In this document: piece by piece, positions 16,593-25,762 of the stretch
Layout of the letters: each line of letters starts with the position of its first letter
Position numbering within the stretch: the stretch's first letter is position 1
Origin: Anaerovibrio sp. RM50
Lineage (GTDB): Bacteria; Bacillota; Negativicutes; Selenomonadales; Selenomonadaceae
Length of the DNA stretch: 64,000 bases
Assembly (NCBI RefSeq): GCF_000622005.1
Contig: NZ_JHWV01000001.1
Location: forward strand, 128,594 to 192,593
Reading direction: 5' to 3'
Position numbers and translations under genes: made by a program
Notes under the pieces: generated by a model
What the model saw: only the letters and a program-made list of their open reading frames with translations
Told to the model about the DNA's origin: nothing
Database searches by the model: none

Positions 16593-16887
16593 TTTAACCC
16601 CTCCAAATTCTCTTAGAAGCCTCTCTCAATATCTTTTAATAATCTTTAATTATCTCCCTAATTATCGAAGCCTCCCCATCATAAAAAATCTTATGCTTTA
16701 AGTATTCTATAATTTTATTCAAATTCCTCTAATTGGAAATATAATATTGATTTTTCGTCAAATTAATGGGAAAAATCAATCTGCCCTGCTGGTTCTTTAA
16801 GCCTATGTACATATTTAAAGAGTATTTTTTTACCCATAAATAAGTTATAATAATAACACAAGTATAGTATGAGAAGGGTGAAATTAC
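16593..16887. other. Divergent intergenic region between EF-G-like gene and cyuA-like gene
   Basis: 295 bp, very AT-rich. A TATAAT at 16846-16851 could be the -10 for the plus-strand gene, but no convincing -35 is present. No RNA element or open frame was recognised. Confidence 0.4.
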
Positions 16888-18165
16888 GTGGAGAAAACTA
16901 GCAAAACCTACCAGGCTTATATTGAAATACTCAAGCGGGAGCTGGTGCCGGCCATGGGCTGTACCGAACCCATTGCCATTGCATATTGTGCTGCCAAAGC
17001 CCGTGAGGCACTGGGAACTCTGCCAGAAAGAATATCAGTGGCTGCCAGCGGAAATATCATTAAGAACGTAAAAAGCGTTATTGTGCCAAATACCGACGGC
17101 CGAAAGGGAATTGAAGCCGCCGCTGCCATAGGGGTGCTGGCCGGAGATGCCAATGCCGCCCTGGAGGTAATTGCTCACATAAAGCCCGAGGACAAAAAAA
17201 AGCTGGGCAGCTACATGGAAAATACAGAAATCCATGTAGATGCCGCCCAGTCAGACCATGTTTTGGATATTATTGTCACCGTATGGCATGGCAATGATAC
17301 CGCTGAGGTTCATGTGGTAAATGAGCACACAAATATTGTAAAAATCACAAAAAATAATGATGTGCTCTTTGAAAAGGAAATCACTGATTCCGTGGATACA
17401 GGCAAACCGGATTATGAATGCATGACCATTGAAGATATTTATGATTTTGCCATGACCTGTGATCTTAACGACATCAAAGAAACTATTGATCGTCAGATTG
17501 CCTACAACACCGCTATTTCCGACGAGGGACTGAAAAATAACTACGGTGCCAATATAGGGAAAACCCTTCTGAAGGCTTATGGAAATGATGTTCATGTCCG
17601 TGCCCGGGCCCGGGCCGCTGCTGGCTCCGATGCCCGTATGAACGGCTGTGAAATGCCGGTGGTTATCAATTCAGGCAGCGGCAATCAGGGCATGACCGTT
17701 TCTCTTCCAGTTATTGAGTATGCCAAGGAGCTGGGAGCTTCCCAGAAGGAGCTTTACCGTGCCCTGCTGCTCTCCAATCTGGTCACCCTCCACGAAAAGG
17801 AGGGTATTGGCCGTCTTTCCGCATACTGCGGAGCCGTCAGTGCCGGTGCAGGAGCAGGAGCGGGTATTGCCTGGCTCTGCACCAAGGACTACAGTGCTGT
17901 AATACACACCATCGTCAATGCCCTGGCCATTACCTCCGGCATTGTCTGTGATGGTGCCAAGGCCTCCTGCGCCGCAAAAATATCCGCAGCAGTTGATGCG
18001 GGCATTATGGGCTTTGAGATGTTCCGCAACGGGCAGGAATTCTATGGCGGCGACGGTCTGGTACTGAAGGGTGTGGAAAATACCATCAGAAACATCAGCC
18101 GTCTTGGCCGCATCGGCATGAAGGAAACTGACAAGGAAATAATCAAAATGATGATCGGGCAATAA
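16888..18165 (+). CDS. L-cysteine desulfidase family protein (CyuA/UPF0597, YhaM-like)
   Basis: 425 residues, GTG start with GAAGGGTG upstream. Members degrade L-cysteine to pyruvate, ammonia and sulfide using an oxygen-sensitive [4Fe-4S] cluster, and are often annotated as serine dehydratase-like. The N-terminal MGCTEP motif (near residues 23-28), SAYCGAVSAG and GIVCDGAKASC supply the conserved cysteines. Glycine-rich NSGSGNQG and GAGAGAG segments match the fold. No transporter (CyuP) or CyuR/DecR-type regulator is next to it. Two terminators follow. It fits an anaerobic amino-acid catabolism role, which is inference from the family. Confidence 0.85.
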   Translation: MEKTSKTYQAYIEILKRELVPAMGCTEPIAIAYCAAKAREALGTLPERISVAASGNIIKNVKSVIVPNTDGRKGIEAAAAIGVLAGDANAALEVIAHIKPEDKKKLGSYMENTEIHVDAAQSDHVLDIIVTVWHGNDTAEVHVVNEHTNIVKITKNNDVLFEKEITDSVDTGKPDYECMTIEDIYDFAMTCDLNDIKETIDRQIAYNTAISDEGLKNNYGANIGKTLLKAYGNDVHVRARARAAAGSDARMNGCEMPVVINSGSGNQGMTVSLPVIEYAKELGASQKELYRALLLSNLVTLHEKEGIGRLSAYCGAVSAGAGAGAGIAWLCTKDYSAVIHTIVNALAITSGIVCDGAKASCAAKISAAVDAGIMGFEMFRNGQEFYGGDGLVLKGVENTIRNISRLGRIGMKETDKEIIKMMIGQ

Positions 18166-18180
18166 ATATTTCTTAAACAG

Positions 18181-18215
18181 AAAAGCAGGGCTGTCGAAGA
18201 CAGTCCTGCTTTTTG
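18181..18215 (+). terminator. First terminator of the cyuA-like gene
   Basis: AGCAGGGCTGTC/GACAGTCCTGCT stem with a GAA loop, then TTTTTG. Confidence 0.9.
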
Positions 18216-18223
18216 CTCAATGG

Positions 18224-18256
18224 AATCGGACTGACCAATGCAGTCCGATTTTTTTA
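18224..18256 (+). terminator. Second terminator of the cyuA-like gene
   Basis: AATCGGACT/AGTCCGATT stem followed by TTTTTTAC. Tandem terminators guard against readthrough into the convergent dipeptidase gene. Confidence 0.75.
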
Positions 18257-18273
18257 CTATGAAAAACTTGCGT

Positions 18274-19860
18274 TTAATATTCCGTTGGTGTTTTCGGGTC
18301 AGGCATTCTGCCGCCGTATGTAACACCCTGGCCCCCATTGTATTTCTTCAAAAGCTCATGGGACAGCTCCTTCCAGGTGTGGAAATTATGAATGGCATTT
18401 TTTTCCAGGGCAGCAGCGAACTTCTCCTTACTATAGCCTACAGAAGACTTGACCAAGCCCAAGGATGTTTTCTCCGAATCCTCCACGGCATTGCTTACTA
18501 TTGGTGACATAATATTGAAGAACCCCTGGTTCAGGGCCATAACCTCATTGGAGGCCCAATACAGCTTGTCAGGATCGTAGGTATCCCGCAGGGCCTTATC
18601 GTAGATTTTTGGCAGCTTGCCCACAGTAAGAGGTATGAAAGGATTTTCATACGGGGCATTGGTGGAGAACCATACCACAGGTGACGGCAGAGACTCATTC
18701 AGCTGCACAATATGGGTATAGGCTGTCTTGGCAGAAAGAATGGAACGCTGTCCCTCCTCCACCTCATAATGATACGGTGAACCATAAAGCCCGGACAGAG
18801 GGCCCCTGGATTTATCATATTCCGTGTTGGCATAATAGTTGCGATACAAACGGGCCAAATCCTCCACCCCTAATTTTCTCTCAGGACGAATGGACAGAGG
18901 ATATGTCTTGGCATCCCAATCCGCCACCCTGGATGGCAGATTACGGGATGGAGCCACATCGTTCATGGCACTCCATACACGGCGCTGGGAATAGTATGGA
19001 TGGTGGAATTCTCTTGACTCCATGGATCTTACCCAATCCAGATTTCCTTCTTCATCATAGGCCGCCCAACCGGCGTCCTTTATCATCTGAGGCAGCTTTG
19101 GATTAAAAATCTGGTCAGGATTTCCCTCTTTAATGGCACGAATTCTCAACTGATTGGCAGCAATGAAAAAGTCTCCATCCGGAATCCTCTCCGCAATCCA
19201 AAATCCTCCCTGGCCCCCGGGAGCCGGCTGCATTTCAAGCACCCAGCACTCATTTTGGTCAGCCACCGCCAAGGTTTCGGCAGTGCCCCATAAACCATAT
19301 TCATCAATAAGGCTTCCCATCAGCTCTATGGCTTCCCGGGAAGTCTTGCAACGTTCCAGGGCAACCCGGCTCAGTTCCGCGGCATAGAAAATACCTTCCC
19401 CTTCCCGATAAGGTGCCTCCGGCAAATGAGCGGACATATCTGTGCATTCGCCAAAAATAAGTCCATGCTCATTGGCCACGCCGTAAGCTGCATCCATATA
19501 AGCGTAGGTGTGCTCCACCTCCGGGATGTAGCCAATAGGCTTTGTCTTTGGGCGTCCCGGATAATTATAGTCATCGCTGCGCTCCGAGGCCACCAGATTT
19601 GGCTGTGCAAAGCAGTTGTAGTCAGGCATTTCAGTCAACGCAGCCGCTGATGGATACACTGGCCGCATACTGCCGCGAGGATGGTCCTTGGCCGGTACAA
19701 AGGCAAGATTCATATCACTGCCAAAGGCATCATTGGAATGCCCAACAATCATGCTCCCATCCTCGGAAGCCCCCTTGGTCACCACCATTACAGTACATGC
19801 TTCTGTACTGGCTCCCAGAAGCATAAGTGCAGTCATTCCTGCTGCAATAGTTTTTAACAA
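18274..19860 (-). CDS. Secreted C69-family dipeptidase (PepD type)
   Basis: 528 residues from a TTG at 19860, chosen because GGGAGGTGG sits 7 nt upstream; the longer frame to 19881 would place this site inside the gene. The N terminus MLKTIAAGMTALMLLGASTEA is a signal peptide followed immediately by CTVMVV. That Cys is the N-terminal nucleophile of the C69 (Ntn-hydrolase) peptidases, so export and exposure of the catalytic residue coincide. GHSNDAFGSD, VGHSND and YGVANEHGL-type blocks match dipeptidase A. Peptide nutrition at the cell surface or in the periplasm is the likely role. Confidence 0.88.
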   Translation of the reverse strand: MLKTIAAGMTALMLLGASTEACTVMVVTKGASEDGSMIVGHSNDAFGSDMNLAFVPAKDHPRGSMRPVYPSAAALTEMPDYNCFAQPNLVASERSDDYNYPGRPKTKPIGYIPEVEHTYAYMDAAYGVANEHGLIFGECTDMSAHLPEAPYREGEGIFYAAELSRVALERCKTSREAIELMGSLIDEYGLWGTAETLAVADQNECWVLEMQPAPGGQGGFWIAERIPDGDFFIAANQLRIRAIKEGNPDQIFNPKLPQMIKDAGWAAYDEEGNLDWVRSMESREFHHPYYSQRRVWSAMNDVAPSRNLPSRVADWDAKTYPLSIRPERKLGVEDLARLYRNYYANTEYDKSRGPLSGLYGSPYHYEVEEGQRSILSAKTAYTHIVQLNESLPSPVVWFSTNAPYENPFIPLTVGKLPKIYDKALRDTYDPDKLYWASNEVMALNQGFFNIMSPIVSNAVEDSEKTSLGLVKSSVGYSKEKFAAALEKNAIHNFHTWKELSHELLKKYNGGQGVTYGGRMPDPKTPTEY

Positions 19861-19985
19861 TATGGCCACCTCCCAAAACATTTAATCCTAAAAATCCACA
19901 GACATACACTGTATACGGGTAGACTTCTACACGGGAGGTCTTATTCCTGCCTGAAATTATGATTTATGTCACATACATTTCTTCA

Positions 19986-20846
19986 CTACATTATTAACAG
20001 CATAGCCACATTTTCCTGGCAGTATTCTATCTGCTCCGACCAACGGCGCAGGACCTCAGGCAAATTCCCAATTATTGCCGCCGCCACAAAAATATATTCT
20101 GTGGAAATATCCGTATAAATTAACACATCCTCCAGACTGTATTCCCCCAGCTTTTCCAGCTGACGGTACATAATATACTCATAAATTTTCTGAAAAGACA
20201 GCTTAGGCATTGTTTTAAAATAGTCTGCCAAAAAATCCGGGTTATTGTTAGCATATTCCTTATACTGCCCAATTTCCTGTGTCCATCTATCATCTATTGG
20301 CTCAGTTCTCCCCATAATATCCAGCACTTCCAGGGCATCGCTTTGGTCCAGCCCGGGCTCAAATATCAACTGCTCAGATGACAAATTGATTCCAAGCATA
20401 CTTAACAGCTGGCTGAAATCCATTGTTTCCCCATGGCCTTCCAGACAAAATGTCAATGGTTTGTCCCCTGTCAGCAGCACTTCACAGGCTACCTCACAGC
20501 TTAAGCCCACACCGGCCAGCTCATAGCCGTTTAACAGAGTATAAAAACGGGGATGATTGTTGCATATCTCACATAATATTTCCTCACCGGCAGATAAAAT
20601 TAGCTTACATAGGCCATTTTTCTGCAAAAATGGACAATTATCTTCCTCCGTAAGCACAAAGGAATGTATTCCATTCCGGCTGGTTATATTACGCCGTATT
20701 TCCTCCCCCAGAGTACCCGGAAATTCCTTATATTTTGCCGCTGTAGCTTCATCTATGTCTATTTCCCATCCCTTGCAGCAGGAATGACGGCATTTATCAG
20801 CCACACAGACAAATTTATTGTAAAAAACCGGATATATGGTCTGCAC
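19986..20846 (-). CDS. fliB: Flagellin lysine-N-methylase FliB
   Basis: 286 residues, GTG start at 20846 with AGGTGATA upstream. The N-terminal cysteine cluster (FVCVADKCRHSCCKGW) together with NCPFL, GLCKL and LCEICNNHPRF gives the cysteine pattern of the FliB/YkgJ-type iron-sulfur methylases, which methylate lysines on flagellin. It follows the FliD-like gene after a terminator. No flagellin gene is in the window. The substrate might be flagellin encoded elsewhere, or the neighbouring filament-related protein; the latter is speculation. Confidence 0.85.
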   Translation of the reverse strand: MQTIYPVFYNKFVCVADKCRHSCCKGWEIDIDEATAAKYKEFPGTLGEEIRRNITSRNGIHSFVLTEEDNCPFLQKNGLCKLILSAGEEILCEICNNHPRFYTLLNGYELAGVGLSCEVACEVLLTGDKPLTFCLEGHGETMDFSQLLSMLGINLSSEQLIFEPGLDQSDALEVLDIMGRTEPIDDRWTQEIGQYKEYANNNPDFLADYFKTMPKLSFQKIYEYIMYRQLEKLGEYSLEDVLIYTDISTEYIFVAAAIIGNLPEVLRRWSEQIEYCQENVAMLLIM

Positions 20847-20872
20847 ACTATCACCTAAACCTTATCATTACT

Positions 20873-20900
20873 AAAAAAGCGCCCTGCTTACGCAAGGCGC
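20873..20900 (-). terminator. Terminator between FliD-like gene and fliB
   Basis: 9-bp stem GCGCCTTGC/GCAGGGCGC with a GTAA tetraloop, then TTTTTTAG. Confidence 0.85.
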
Positions 20901-20928
20901 CACGATTCAATATTACTGATACGAAATG

Positions 20929-21783
20929 TTACCAATACATATTTAAGAAATTGCCCATATAGGCATAACCATTCATGCGTGTCATGGCACTGCCGGTATA
21001 AACCTGGGCCGTCTTCAGTTCCTTGCCAAAAAGGGACTCAACAGATGGGAACAGGTTATCCTTCTGGGCATTTGCAGTGTTGACATGGGACTCAGCCTTA
21101 CCTGCCAGACCATCCTTGCCCATGATACGGGATACCTTGTCAGGGGAATTGGTAATTGCATTAGCCAGCTTATCCTCATCCACCGTAAGGCTGCCATCCT
21201 TGCCCACACTGATACCAATGCTATTATAATTTGAAGCACGATAAGTGGTATCGGCAAACATCTCACTAACCCGACCCATGCGCTTGGAAATGGAAGCATT
21301 GTCCTTCATAAAGCTAACAGCATCGTTGTAGCTGCTTACAAAATCCTTTACATTCTTCAGGGCAGTCTTCAGGCCGTCGCTCATCTCGGTCTGGGTGCTG
21401 GTAGTTGTCTTGCCGTCCTTATCGGTGGTAGTAACCTCTTTCGTGCTCAAGGCATCCTTACCCACATTGAAATCAGTTGATTTAAGATTCTTAATGGACT
21501 TGGAAAGGTCATCCATCTTGGAGCTGAACTCCTCATTGAAATCCTTTCTGGTGCTTTCATAGGAAGAAAGCAGCTCCCGGGCACTTTCCTTTACGCCATA
21601 AATGTCCGCAGCATTAAAGCCAACGCCGCTGCTGCTCTGACTATTGGCATAATTATTCCACATTGTGGAAATGGCATTATTCTGATTTGCAGACTTTTTG
21701 CCACTGGAAGAAATACCATAATTCTGGGTAAATTGGCTAAAACTGTAATTATTGTTTATCATTGAATTAATTGTCATAGCCAT
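20929..21783 (-). CDS. Flagellar cap (FliD C-terminal)-like protein, orphan
   Basis: 284 residues, start at 21783 behind AAAGGTGG. There is no signal peptide; the first 45 residues are Asn/Ser-rich and low in complexity, as in type III flagellar export substrates. Residues about 135-235 follow the pattern of the FliD C-terminal domain: VKDFVSSYNDAV, then SNYNSIGISVGKDGSLTVDEDKL and NSPDKVSRIM. The protein is about half the length of a full FliD and lacks the FliD N-terminal signature. The C terminus is rich in Tyr/Asn/Met. Lysines are abundant in the middle. It may be a filament-associated or surface protein exported by the flagellar machinery. It lies upstream of fliB on the same strand. Function is unassigned. 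Confidence 0.65.
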   Translation of the reverse strand: MAMTINSMINNNYSFSQFTQNYGISSSGKKSANQNNAISTMWNNYANSQSSSGVGFNAADIYGVKESARELLSSYESTRKDFNEEFSSKMDDLSKSIKNLKSTDFNVGKDALSTKEVTTTDKDGKTTTSTQTEMSDGLKTALKNVKDFVSSYNDAVSFMKDNASISKRMGRVSEMFADTTYRASNYNSIGISVGKDGSLTVDEDKLANAITNSPDKVSRIMGKDGLAGKAESHVNTANAQKDNLFPSVESLFGKELKTAQVYTGSAMTRMNGYAYMGNFLNMYW

Positions 21784-21859
21784 AAGTCATCCACCTTTCA
21801 TCCTTGAAACCTCATACATCCTATATAGCAATAACAAAGCGTACAAATTCCCTATTGTG

Positions 21860-21888
21860 ATTTTATCACATTTTAGCTTTTTTGTCAC
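21860..21888 (-). promoter_or_regulatory. Promoter of the FliD-like gene with Crp/Fnr-like palindrome
   Basis: -35 GTGACA at 21888-21883, 17 bp, -10 TAAAAT at 21865-21860. The palindrome TGTGATTTTATCACA (21856-21870) covers the -10 and resembles a Crp/Fnr-family site with a spacer one base short. Confidence 0.5.
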
Positions 21889-21939
21889 CTTATTTTTAAT
21901 AAGAAGGAAAATAACATTTTCAAGGTGCGGCCATGCCAA

Positions 21940-22290
21940 TTACTGCACTTTTTCAGTCCATTCAGCTTCCTTAAACCCCACCAACACCCTATCCTTTGCA
22001 ATTAAAAGGGGACGTTTTACCAGCATACCATCCGTTGCCAATAGTTTCAGCTGTTCCTCCTGGTTCATGGAAGGCAGCTTATCCTTCAGCTGCATTTCAC
22101 GATATATCATGCCACTGGTATTAAAGAAACGCTTTAATGGCAGCCCGCTCTTTTCATGCCACGTCTTAAGCTCCTCATAGGTGGGATTATCAGTGGCAAT
22201 ATTCCGCTCAGTATATTTTACCTTGTGCTCCTCCAGCCATTTTCTGGCCTTCTGACAGGTGGTACATTTTGGATAACAAATAAACAGCAT
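21940..22290 (-). CDS. ArsC/Spx-family thioredoxin-fold protein
   Basis: 116 residues with the family start F-CYPKCTTCQKARKWL. CTTC at residues 9-12 gives a CxxC redox pair as in Spx/MgsR, and VKRPLLI near residue 92 matches the ArsC family cis-proline region. It could be an arsenate reductase-like protein or an Spx-like RNA polymerase-binding regulator. No ars genes adjoin, which favours neither. AAGGGGG precedes the ATG. Confidence 0.8.
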   Translation of the reverse strand: MLFICYPKCTTCQKARKWLEEHKVKYTERNIATDNPTYEELKTWHEKSGLPLKRFFNTSGMIYREMQLKDKLPSMNQEEQLKLLATDGMLVKRPLLIAKDRVLVGFKEAEWTEKVQ

Positions 22291-22325
22291 GTTAACAGCC
22301 CCCTTTATTCAATGTCTTTACTAGC

Positions 22326-22366
22326 AAAAATCTCGCAAGATTTGCATTACAATTCTTGCGAGATTT
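22326..22366 (-). terminator. Terminator of guaA
   Basis: AAATCTCGCAAG and CTTGCGAGATTT pair exactly, followed on the minus strand by TTTTTGC. Confidence 0.9.
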
Positions 22367-22370
22367 CATT

Positions 22371-23915
22371 TTACTCAAACTCAATAGTAGCAGGTGGTTT
22401 GCTGGTGCAATCATACATTACACGGTTTACACCCTTTACTTCGTTCACTATTCTGTTGGTTACCTTATGAAGGACCTCCCAAGGAATCTGGGCGCTTTCG
22501 GCAGTCATAAAGTCGCTGGTCATTACTGCTCTGAGGGCAATAGCGTAATCATAGGTTCTGAAATCACCCATTACACCTACGGAGCGCATATTGGTAAGGG
22601 CCGCAAAATACTGGCCCAGGTTCTTGTCCACCCCGGCCTTGGCAATTTCCTCACGATAAATTGCATCAGCATCCTGAACAATCTTTACCTTCTCGGCAGT
22701 TACTTCACCAATAATGCGAATACCAAGTCCAGGACCTGGGAATGGCTGGCGGTTTACAAGATATTCCGGAATCTCCAGCTCACGGCCGGCCTTACGGACC
22801 TCATCCTTAAAGAGCAGACGTAATGGCTCCACAATCTCCTTAAAGTCCACATAATCAGGAAGGCCGCCAACATTATGGTGAGACTTAATTACTGCAGACT
22901 TTCCAAGGCCGCTCTCGATAACATCAGGATAAATGGTACCCTGTACCAGGAAATCTACAGCACCAATTTTCTTGGCCTCTTCCTCAAATACGCGGATAAA
23001 CTCCTCACCGATAATCTTGCGTTTTGCCTCTGGCTCAGTTACCCCTTTAAGCTTTTCATAGAAACGCTCCTGAGCGTTAACTCTGATAAAGTTCAAATCA
23101 TAAGGACCATCAGGGCCAAATACAGCCTCCACCTGGTCACCCTCATCCTTGCGGAGCAGACCGTGATCTACAAATACGCAGGTCAGCTGCTTGCCAATGG
23201 CCTTGGAGAGGAGAACTGCGGCTACAGAGGAATCAACACCACCAGAGAGGGCACAAAGGGCTTTACCCTTGCCGATCTTTTCTTTAAGCTGAGCAATAGT
23301 AGTTGCCACAAAGGAATCCATACGCCAGTCACCGGTGCACTGACAAACCTTGTATACGAAGTTGCTGAGCATCTTGGAGCCCTCAACAGAGTGAAGCACC
23401 TCAGGGTGGAACTGTACAGCATAAATCTTTCTTGCCTCATCCTCCATGCCGGCTACAGGGCAAACCGGCGTATCCGCAGTAACCACAAAGCCCTCAGGGG
23501 TCTTGGCGATATAGTCCGTATGGCTCATCCAGCAGATAGTCTTGCTGGAAACACCATCAAATAATTTTGAAGAAGAACTCTTGATAGCGACCTCTGTCTT
23601 GCCGTACTCACTTACAGGAGCTGTGTCTACCTTGCCCCCCAGAAGATGAGCAATGAGCTGGGAGCCATAGCATATACCCAGAACAGGCACACCCAGTTCA
23701 AAAATTTCAGTGCTAATGGTAGCAGACTCAGGTTTATATACGCTGTTTGGACCGCCAGTAAAAATAATGCCCCTAGGGTTCATTTCCTTTATCTTCTCAA
23801 TGCTTAAAGTATTAGGATGAACCTCACAGTATACATTACACTCACGGACACGGCGGGCAATCAGCTGATTGTACTGACCACCAAAATCCAATACCAGTAT
23901 CATTTCGTTTGCCAA
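22371..23915 (-). CDS. guaA: GMP synthase (glutamine-hydrolysing) GuaA
   Basis: 514 residues, TTG start at 23915 with GGAGGA 9 nt upstream. It converts XMP to GMP. The class I amidotransferase domain carries the GICYGSQ nucleophile near residue 80 with FHPEV downstream. The ATP pyrophosphatase domain has SGGVDSS near residue 228. The C-terminal dimerisation domain ends in [13 protein letters not shown], the usual GuaA ending. It is preceded by an extended -10 promoter and is probably a single-gene unit. No purine riboswitch was recognised in the 60-bp leader. Confidence 0.97.
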   Translation of the reverse strand: MANEMILVLDFGGQYNQLIARRVRECNVYCEVHPNTLSIEKIKEMNPRGIIFTGGPNSVYKPESATISTEIFELGVPVLGICYGSQLIAHLLGGKVDTAPVSEYGKTEVAIKSSSSKLFDGVSSKTICWMSHTDYIAKTPEGFVVTADTPVCPVAGMEDEARKIYAVQFHPEVLHSVEGSKMLSNFVYKVCQCTGDWRMDSFVATTIAQLKEKIGKGKALCALSGGVDSSVAAVLLSKAIGKQLTCVFVDHGLLRKDEGDQVEAVFGPDGPYDLNFIRVNAQERFYEKLKGVTEPEAKRKIIGEEFIRVFEEEAKKIGAVDFLVQGTIYPDVIESGLGKSAVIKSHHNVGGLPDYVDFKEIVEPLRLLFKDEVRKAGRELEIPEYLVNRQPFPGPGLGIRIIGEVTAEKVKIVQDADAIYREEIAKAGVDKNLGQYFAALTNMRSVGVMGDFRTYDYAIALRAVMTSDFMTAESAQIPWEVLHKVTNRIVNEVKGVNRVMYDCTSKPPATIEFE

Positions 23916-23948
23916 GAGCTTTATCCTCCTTCAATTTTAGTCTAAAAC

Positions 23949-23957
23949 ATTATATCA
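23949..23957 (-). promoter_or_regulatory. Extended -10 promoter of guaA
   Basis: TGATATAAT on the minus strand (TG-n-TATAAT) lies 34 bp before the guaA start. The -35 region is weak (TTTTAT). Confidence 0.45.
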
Positions 23958-23975
23958 CAGTACCCAAATTAATAA

Positions 23976-24004
23976 AAGGGACCGCCCAAGGCAATCCCCT
24001 TTAA
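23976..24004 (-). terminator. Terminator of recA-recX
   Basis: AAAGGGGATTGCC and GGCGGTCCCTTT form a near-complete stem, followed by TATTAATTT. Confidence 0.7.
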
Positions 24005-24009
24005 ACACA

Positions 24010-24498
24010 TTATTCTTCCTCCTCCGGCCATTCCTGCCGATAATCCTCAATGGCATCACGGGCAGCACTGTAATCAAAGCCTTTGCCATACAAATACTGC
24101 TGCATCTTCCGAAAATCTGCCCCGGGCTTAAACTTGCTTCGAACTACTCTGCCGGCTTTTTCCAGTTCCCTGTCATATATGTCATCAGGGACGCAGGAAC
24201 GGACCAGACTGCTGTCATAGCCCTTTTGCATCAGCTTTGCGCAAATCTGCTTTACACTGTAGCCGGAGGACTCATAGAGGTACTCAAAACGTCTCTTGCA
24301 CCCCGCCTCATCATCTACGTAGTGCTTTTCCTGAAGCCACTCTATGGTCTCCTGAATTTCTTCCTCACTGTAATCCTTGCGGGCAAGCTTTTCCGTAAGC
24401 CTTCTTACACTTTGGTCACTTCTTGAAAGCAAATCCACAGCCTTGGCCTTTGCAGATGGCTTTGGCCTGTTTTGGGCACGGGAGGGACTATTATTCAT
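24010..24498 (-). CDS. recX: Regulatory protein RecX
   Basis: 162 residues. Three tandem RecX three-helix repeats are visible: [24 protein letters not shown]-like at the N terminus, a central [19 protein letters not shown] repeat and a C-terminal [22 protein letters not shown] repeat. RecX binds the RecA filament and limits strand exchange. Its ATG overlaps the last codons of recA by 8 bp, implying translational coupling. Confidence 0.9.
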   Translation of the reverse strand: MNNSPSRAQNRPKPSAKAKAVDLLSRSDQSVRRLTEKLARKDYSEEEIQETIEWLQEKHYVDDEAGCKRRFEYLYESSGYSVKQICAKLMQKGYDSSLVRSCVPDDIYDRELEKAGRVVRSKFKPGADFRKMQQYLYGKGFDYSAARDAIEDYRQEWPEEEE

Positions 24499-25534
24499 CG
24501 CTGCCAGCCTTTGACTTCTTGCTTGGTGAGGTCAGCTTCTGCAGAACCGCATCATCCTTCAGCATTTCATGAACCTTGCCCTCGATTTCATCGAAGAGCT
24601 CCGGCTGATTTCTCAAGATTTCCTTAACGGTATCCTTGCCCTGTCCCAGACGGGTATCATTGTAAGAATACCAAGAGCCGCTCTTCTGCAGAATTTCAAG
24701 ATCAGCTGCAATATCAATGAGGCTGCTCTCACGGGACACGCCTTCACCGTACATAATGTCAAACTCAGCAGTTTTAAAAGGTGGAGCCACCTTATTCTTG
24801 ACAACCTTTACTCTGGTTCTGTTGCCAAGTACATTGGTACCCTGCTTAACCTGGTCATACTTGCGGACATCCAGACGGACAGAGGCATAGAATTTCAGGG
24901 CACGGCCGCCGGTGGTAACCTCAGGATTACCATACATAACACCAACCTTCTCACGAATCTGGTTAATGAAGATGGCAGTAGTACGTGACTTGCTGATAAC
25001 ACCGGTGAGCTTGCGCATAGCCTGGCTCATGAGACGCGCCAGCAGGCCCACATGGGCATCACCCATTTCACCCTCGATTTCAGCCTTTGGAACAAGCGCA
25101 GCTACAGAGTCCACTACGATAATGTCTATAGCTCCGCTGCGAACCAGAGCCTCGGCAATTTCCAAGGCCTGCTCACCTGTATCCGGCTGGGAAATAAGCA
25201 GATTATCAATATCCACACCCAGCTTCTTGGCATATACAGGATCCAGCGCATGCTCCGCATCAATAAATGCGGCAATTCCGCCATTCTTCTGTGCCTCAGC
25301 AATCATATGGAGAGTAACTGTGGTTTTACCGGAGGATTCAGGACCATAAATCTCAATGATACGTCCACGGGGAATGCCGCCAACTCCCAAGGCAATATCC
25401 AATGGCAATATGCCAGTAGGGATAACCTCTACGTTCATATTGTTGGCTGCATCACCAAGACGCATAATGGCCCCCTTGCCATAATCCTTCTCAATCTGCT
25501 TCAGGGCATTTTTTAAAGCTTCTTCCTTCTCCAT
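24491..25534 (-). CDS. recA: Recombinase RecA
   Basis: 347 residues, normal length. Walker [10 protein letters not shown] is at about residues 64-72, Walker [11 protein letters not shown] near 138-147, and the L2 loop signature [17 protein letters not shown] follows. It forms nucleoprotein filaments for homologous recombination and triggers LexA self-cleavage. A consensus-type promoter lies about 75 bp upstream. The C terminus ends Lys/Ser-rich then acidic. Confidence 0.98.
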   Translation of the reverse strand: MEKEEALKNALKQIEKDYGKGAIMRLGDAANNMNVEVIPTGILPLDIALGVGGIPRGRIIEIYGPESSGKTTVTLHMIAEAQKNGGIAAFIDAEHALDPVYAKKLGVDIDNLLISQPDTGEQALEIAEALVRSGAIDIIVVDSVAALVPKAEIEGEMGDAHVGLLARLMSQAMRKLTGVISKSRTTAIFINQIREKVGVMYGNPEVTTGGRALKFYASVRLDVRKYDQVKQGTNVLGNRTRVKVVKNKVAPPFKTAEFDIMYGEGVSRESSLIDIAADLEILQKSGSWYSYNDTRLGQGKDTVKEILRNQPELFDEIEGKVHEMLKDDAVLQKLTSPSKKSKAGSDE

Positions 25535-25609
25535 TAATAATAATCTCCCTTCTATATTTGCATAGTATTTTTAGAATATGTATTCGATATTTCCATATCA
25601 CTGTTATGT

Positions 25610-25638
25610 ATTATACCAAACAAAAGTTTTTAATACAA
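25610..25638 (-). promoter_or_regulatory. recA: Promoter of recA-recX
   Basis: -35 TTGTAT at 25638-25633, 17 bp, -10 TATAAT at 25615-25610. Confidence 0.65.
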
Positions 25639-25708
25639 TACCCATTATTGCGTTGGGCTAATTATTGTCCACCTATTTATTATATTTACATTATAGCGCT
25701 TTTAAATT

Positions 25709-25746
25709 AAAAAATGAAGCTATTTTTTTAAATAGCTTCATTTTTA
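25709..25746 (-). terminator. Terminator of the RND efflux operon
   Basis: AAATGAAGCTATTT/AAATAGCTTCATTT stem flanked by T/A runs, 17 bp after the RND pump stop codon. Symmetric enough to work both ways. Confidence 0.85.
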
Positions 25747-25762
25747 TAAAAACAATTACAAT

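Noticed and set aside
25574-25585. GAATATGTATTC as a LexA (SOS) box for recA
   Set aside because: The arms match CGAAC-N4-GTTCG only after changing the key C and G, and the site lies about 25 bp downstream of the promoter. Too weak to annotate.
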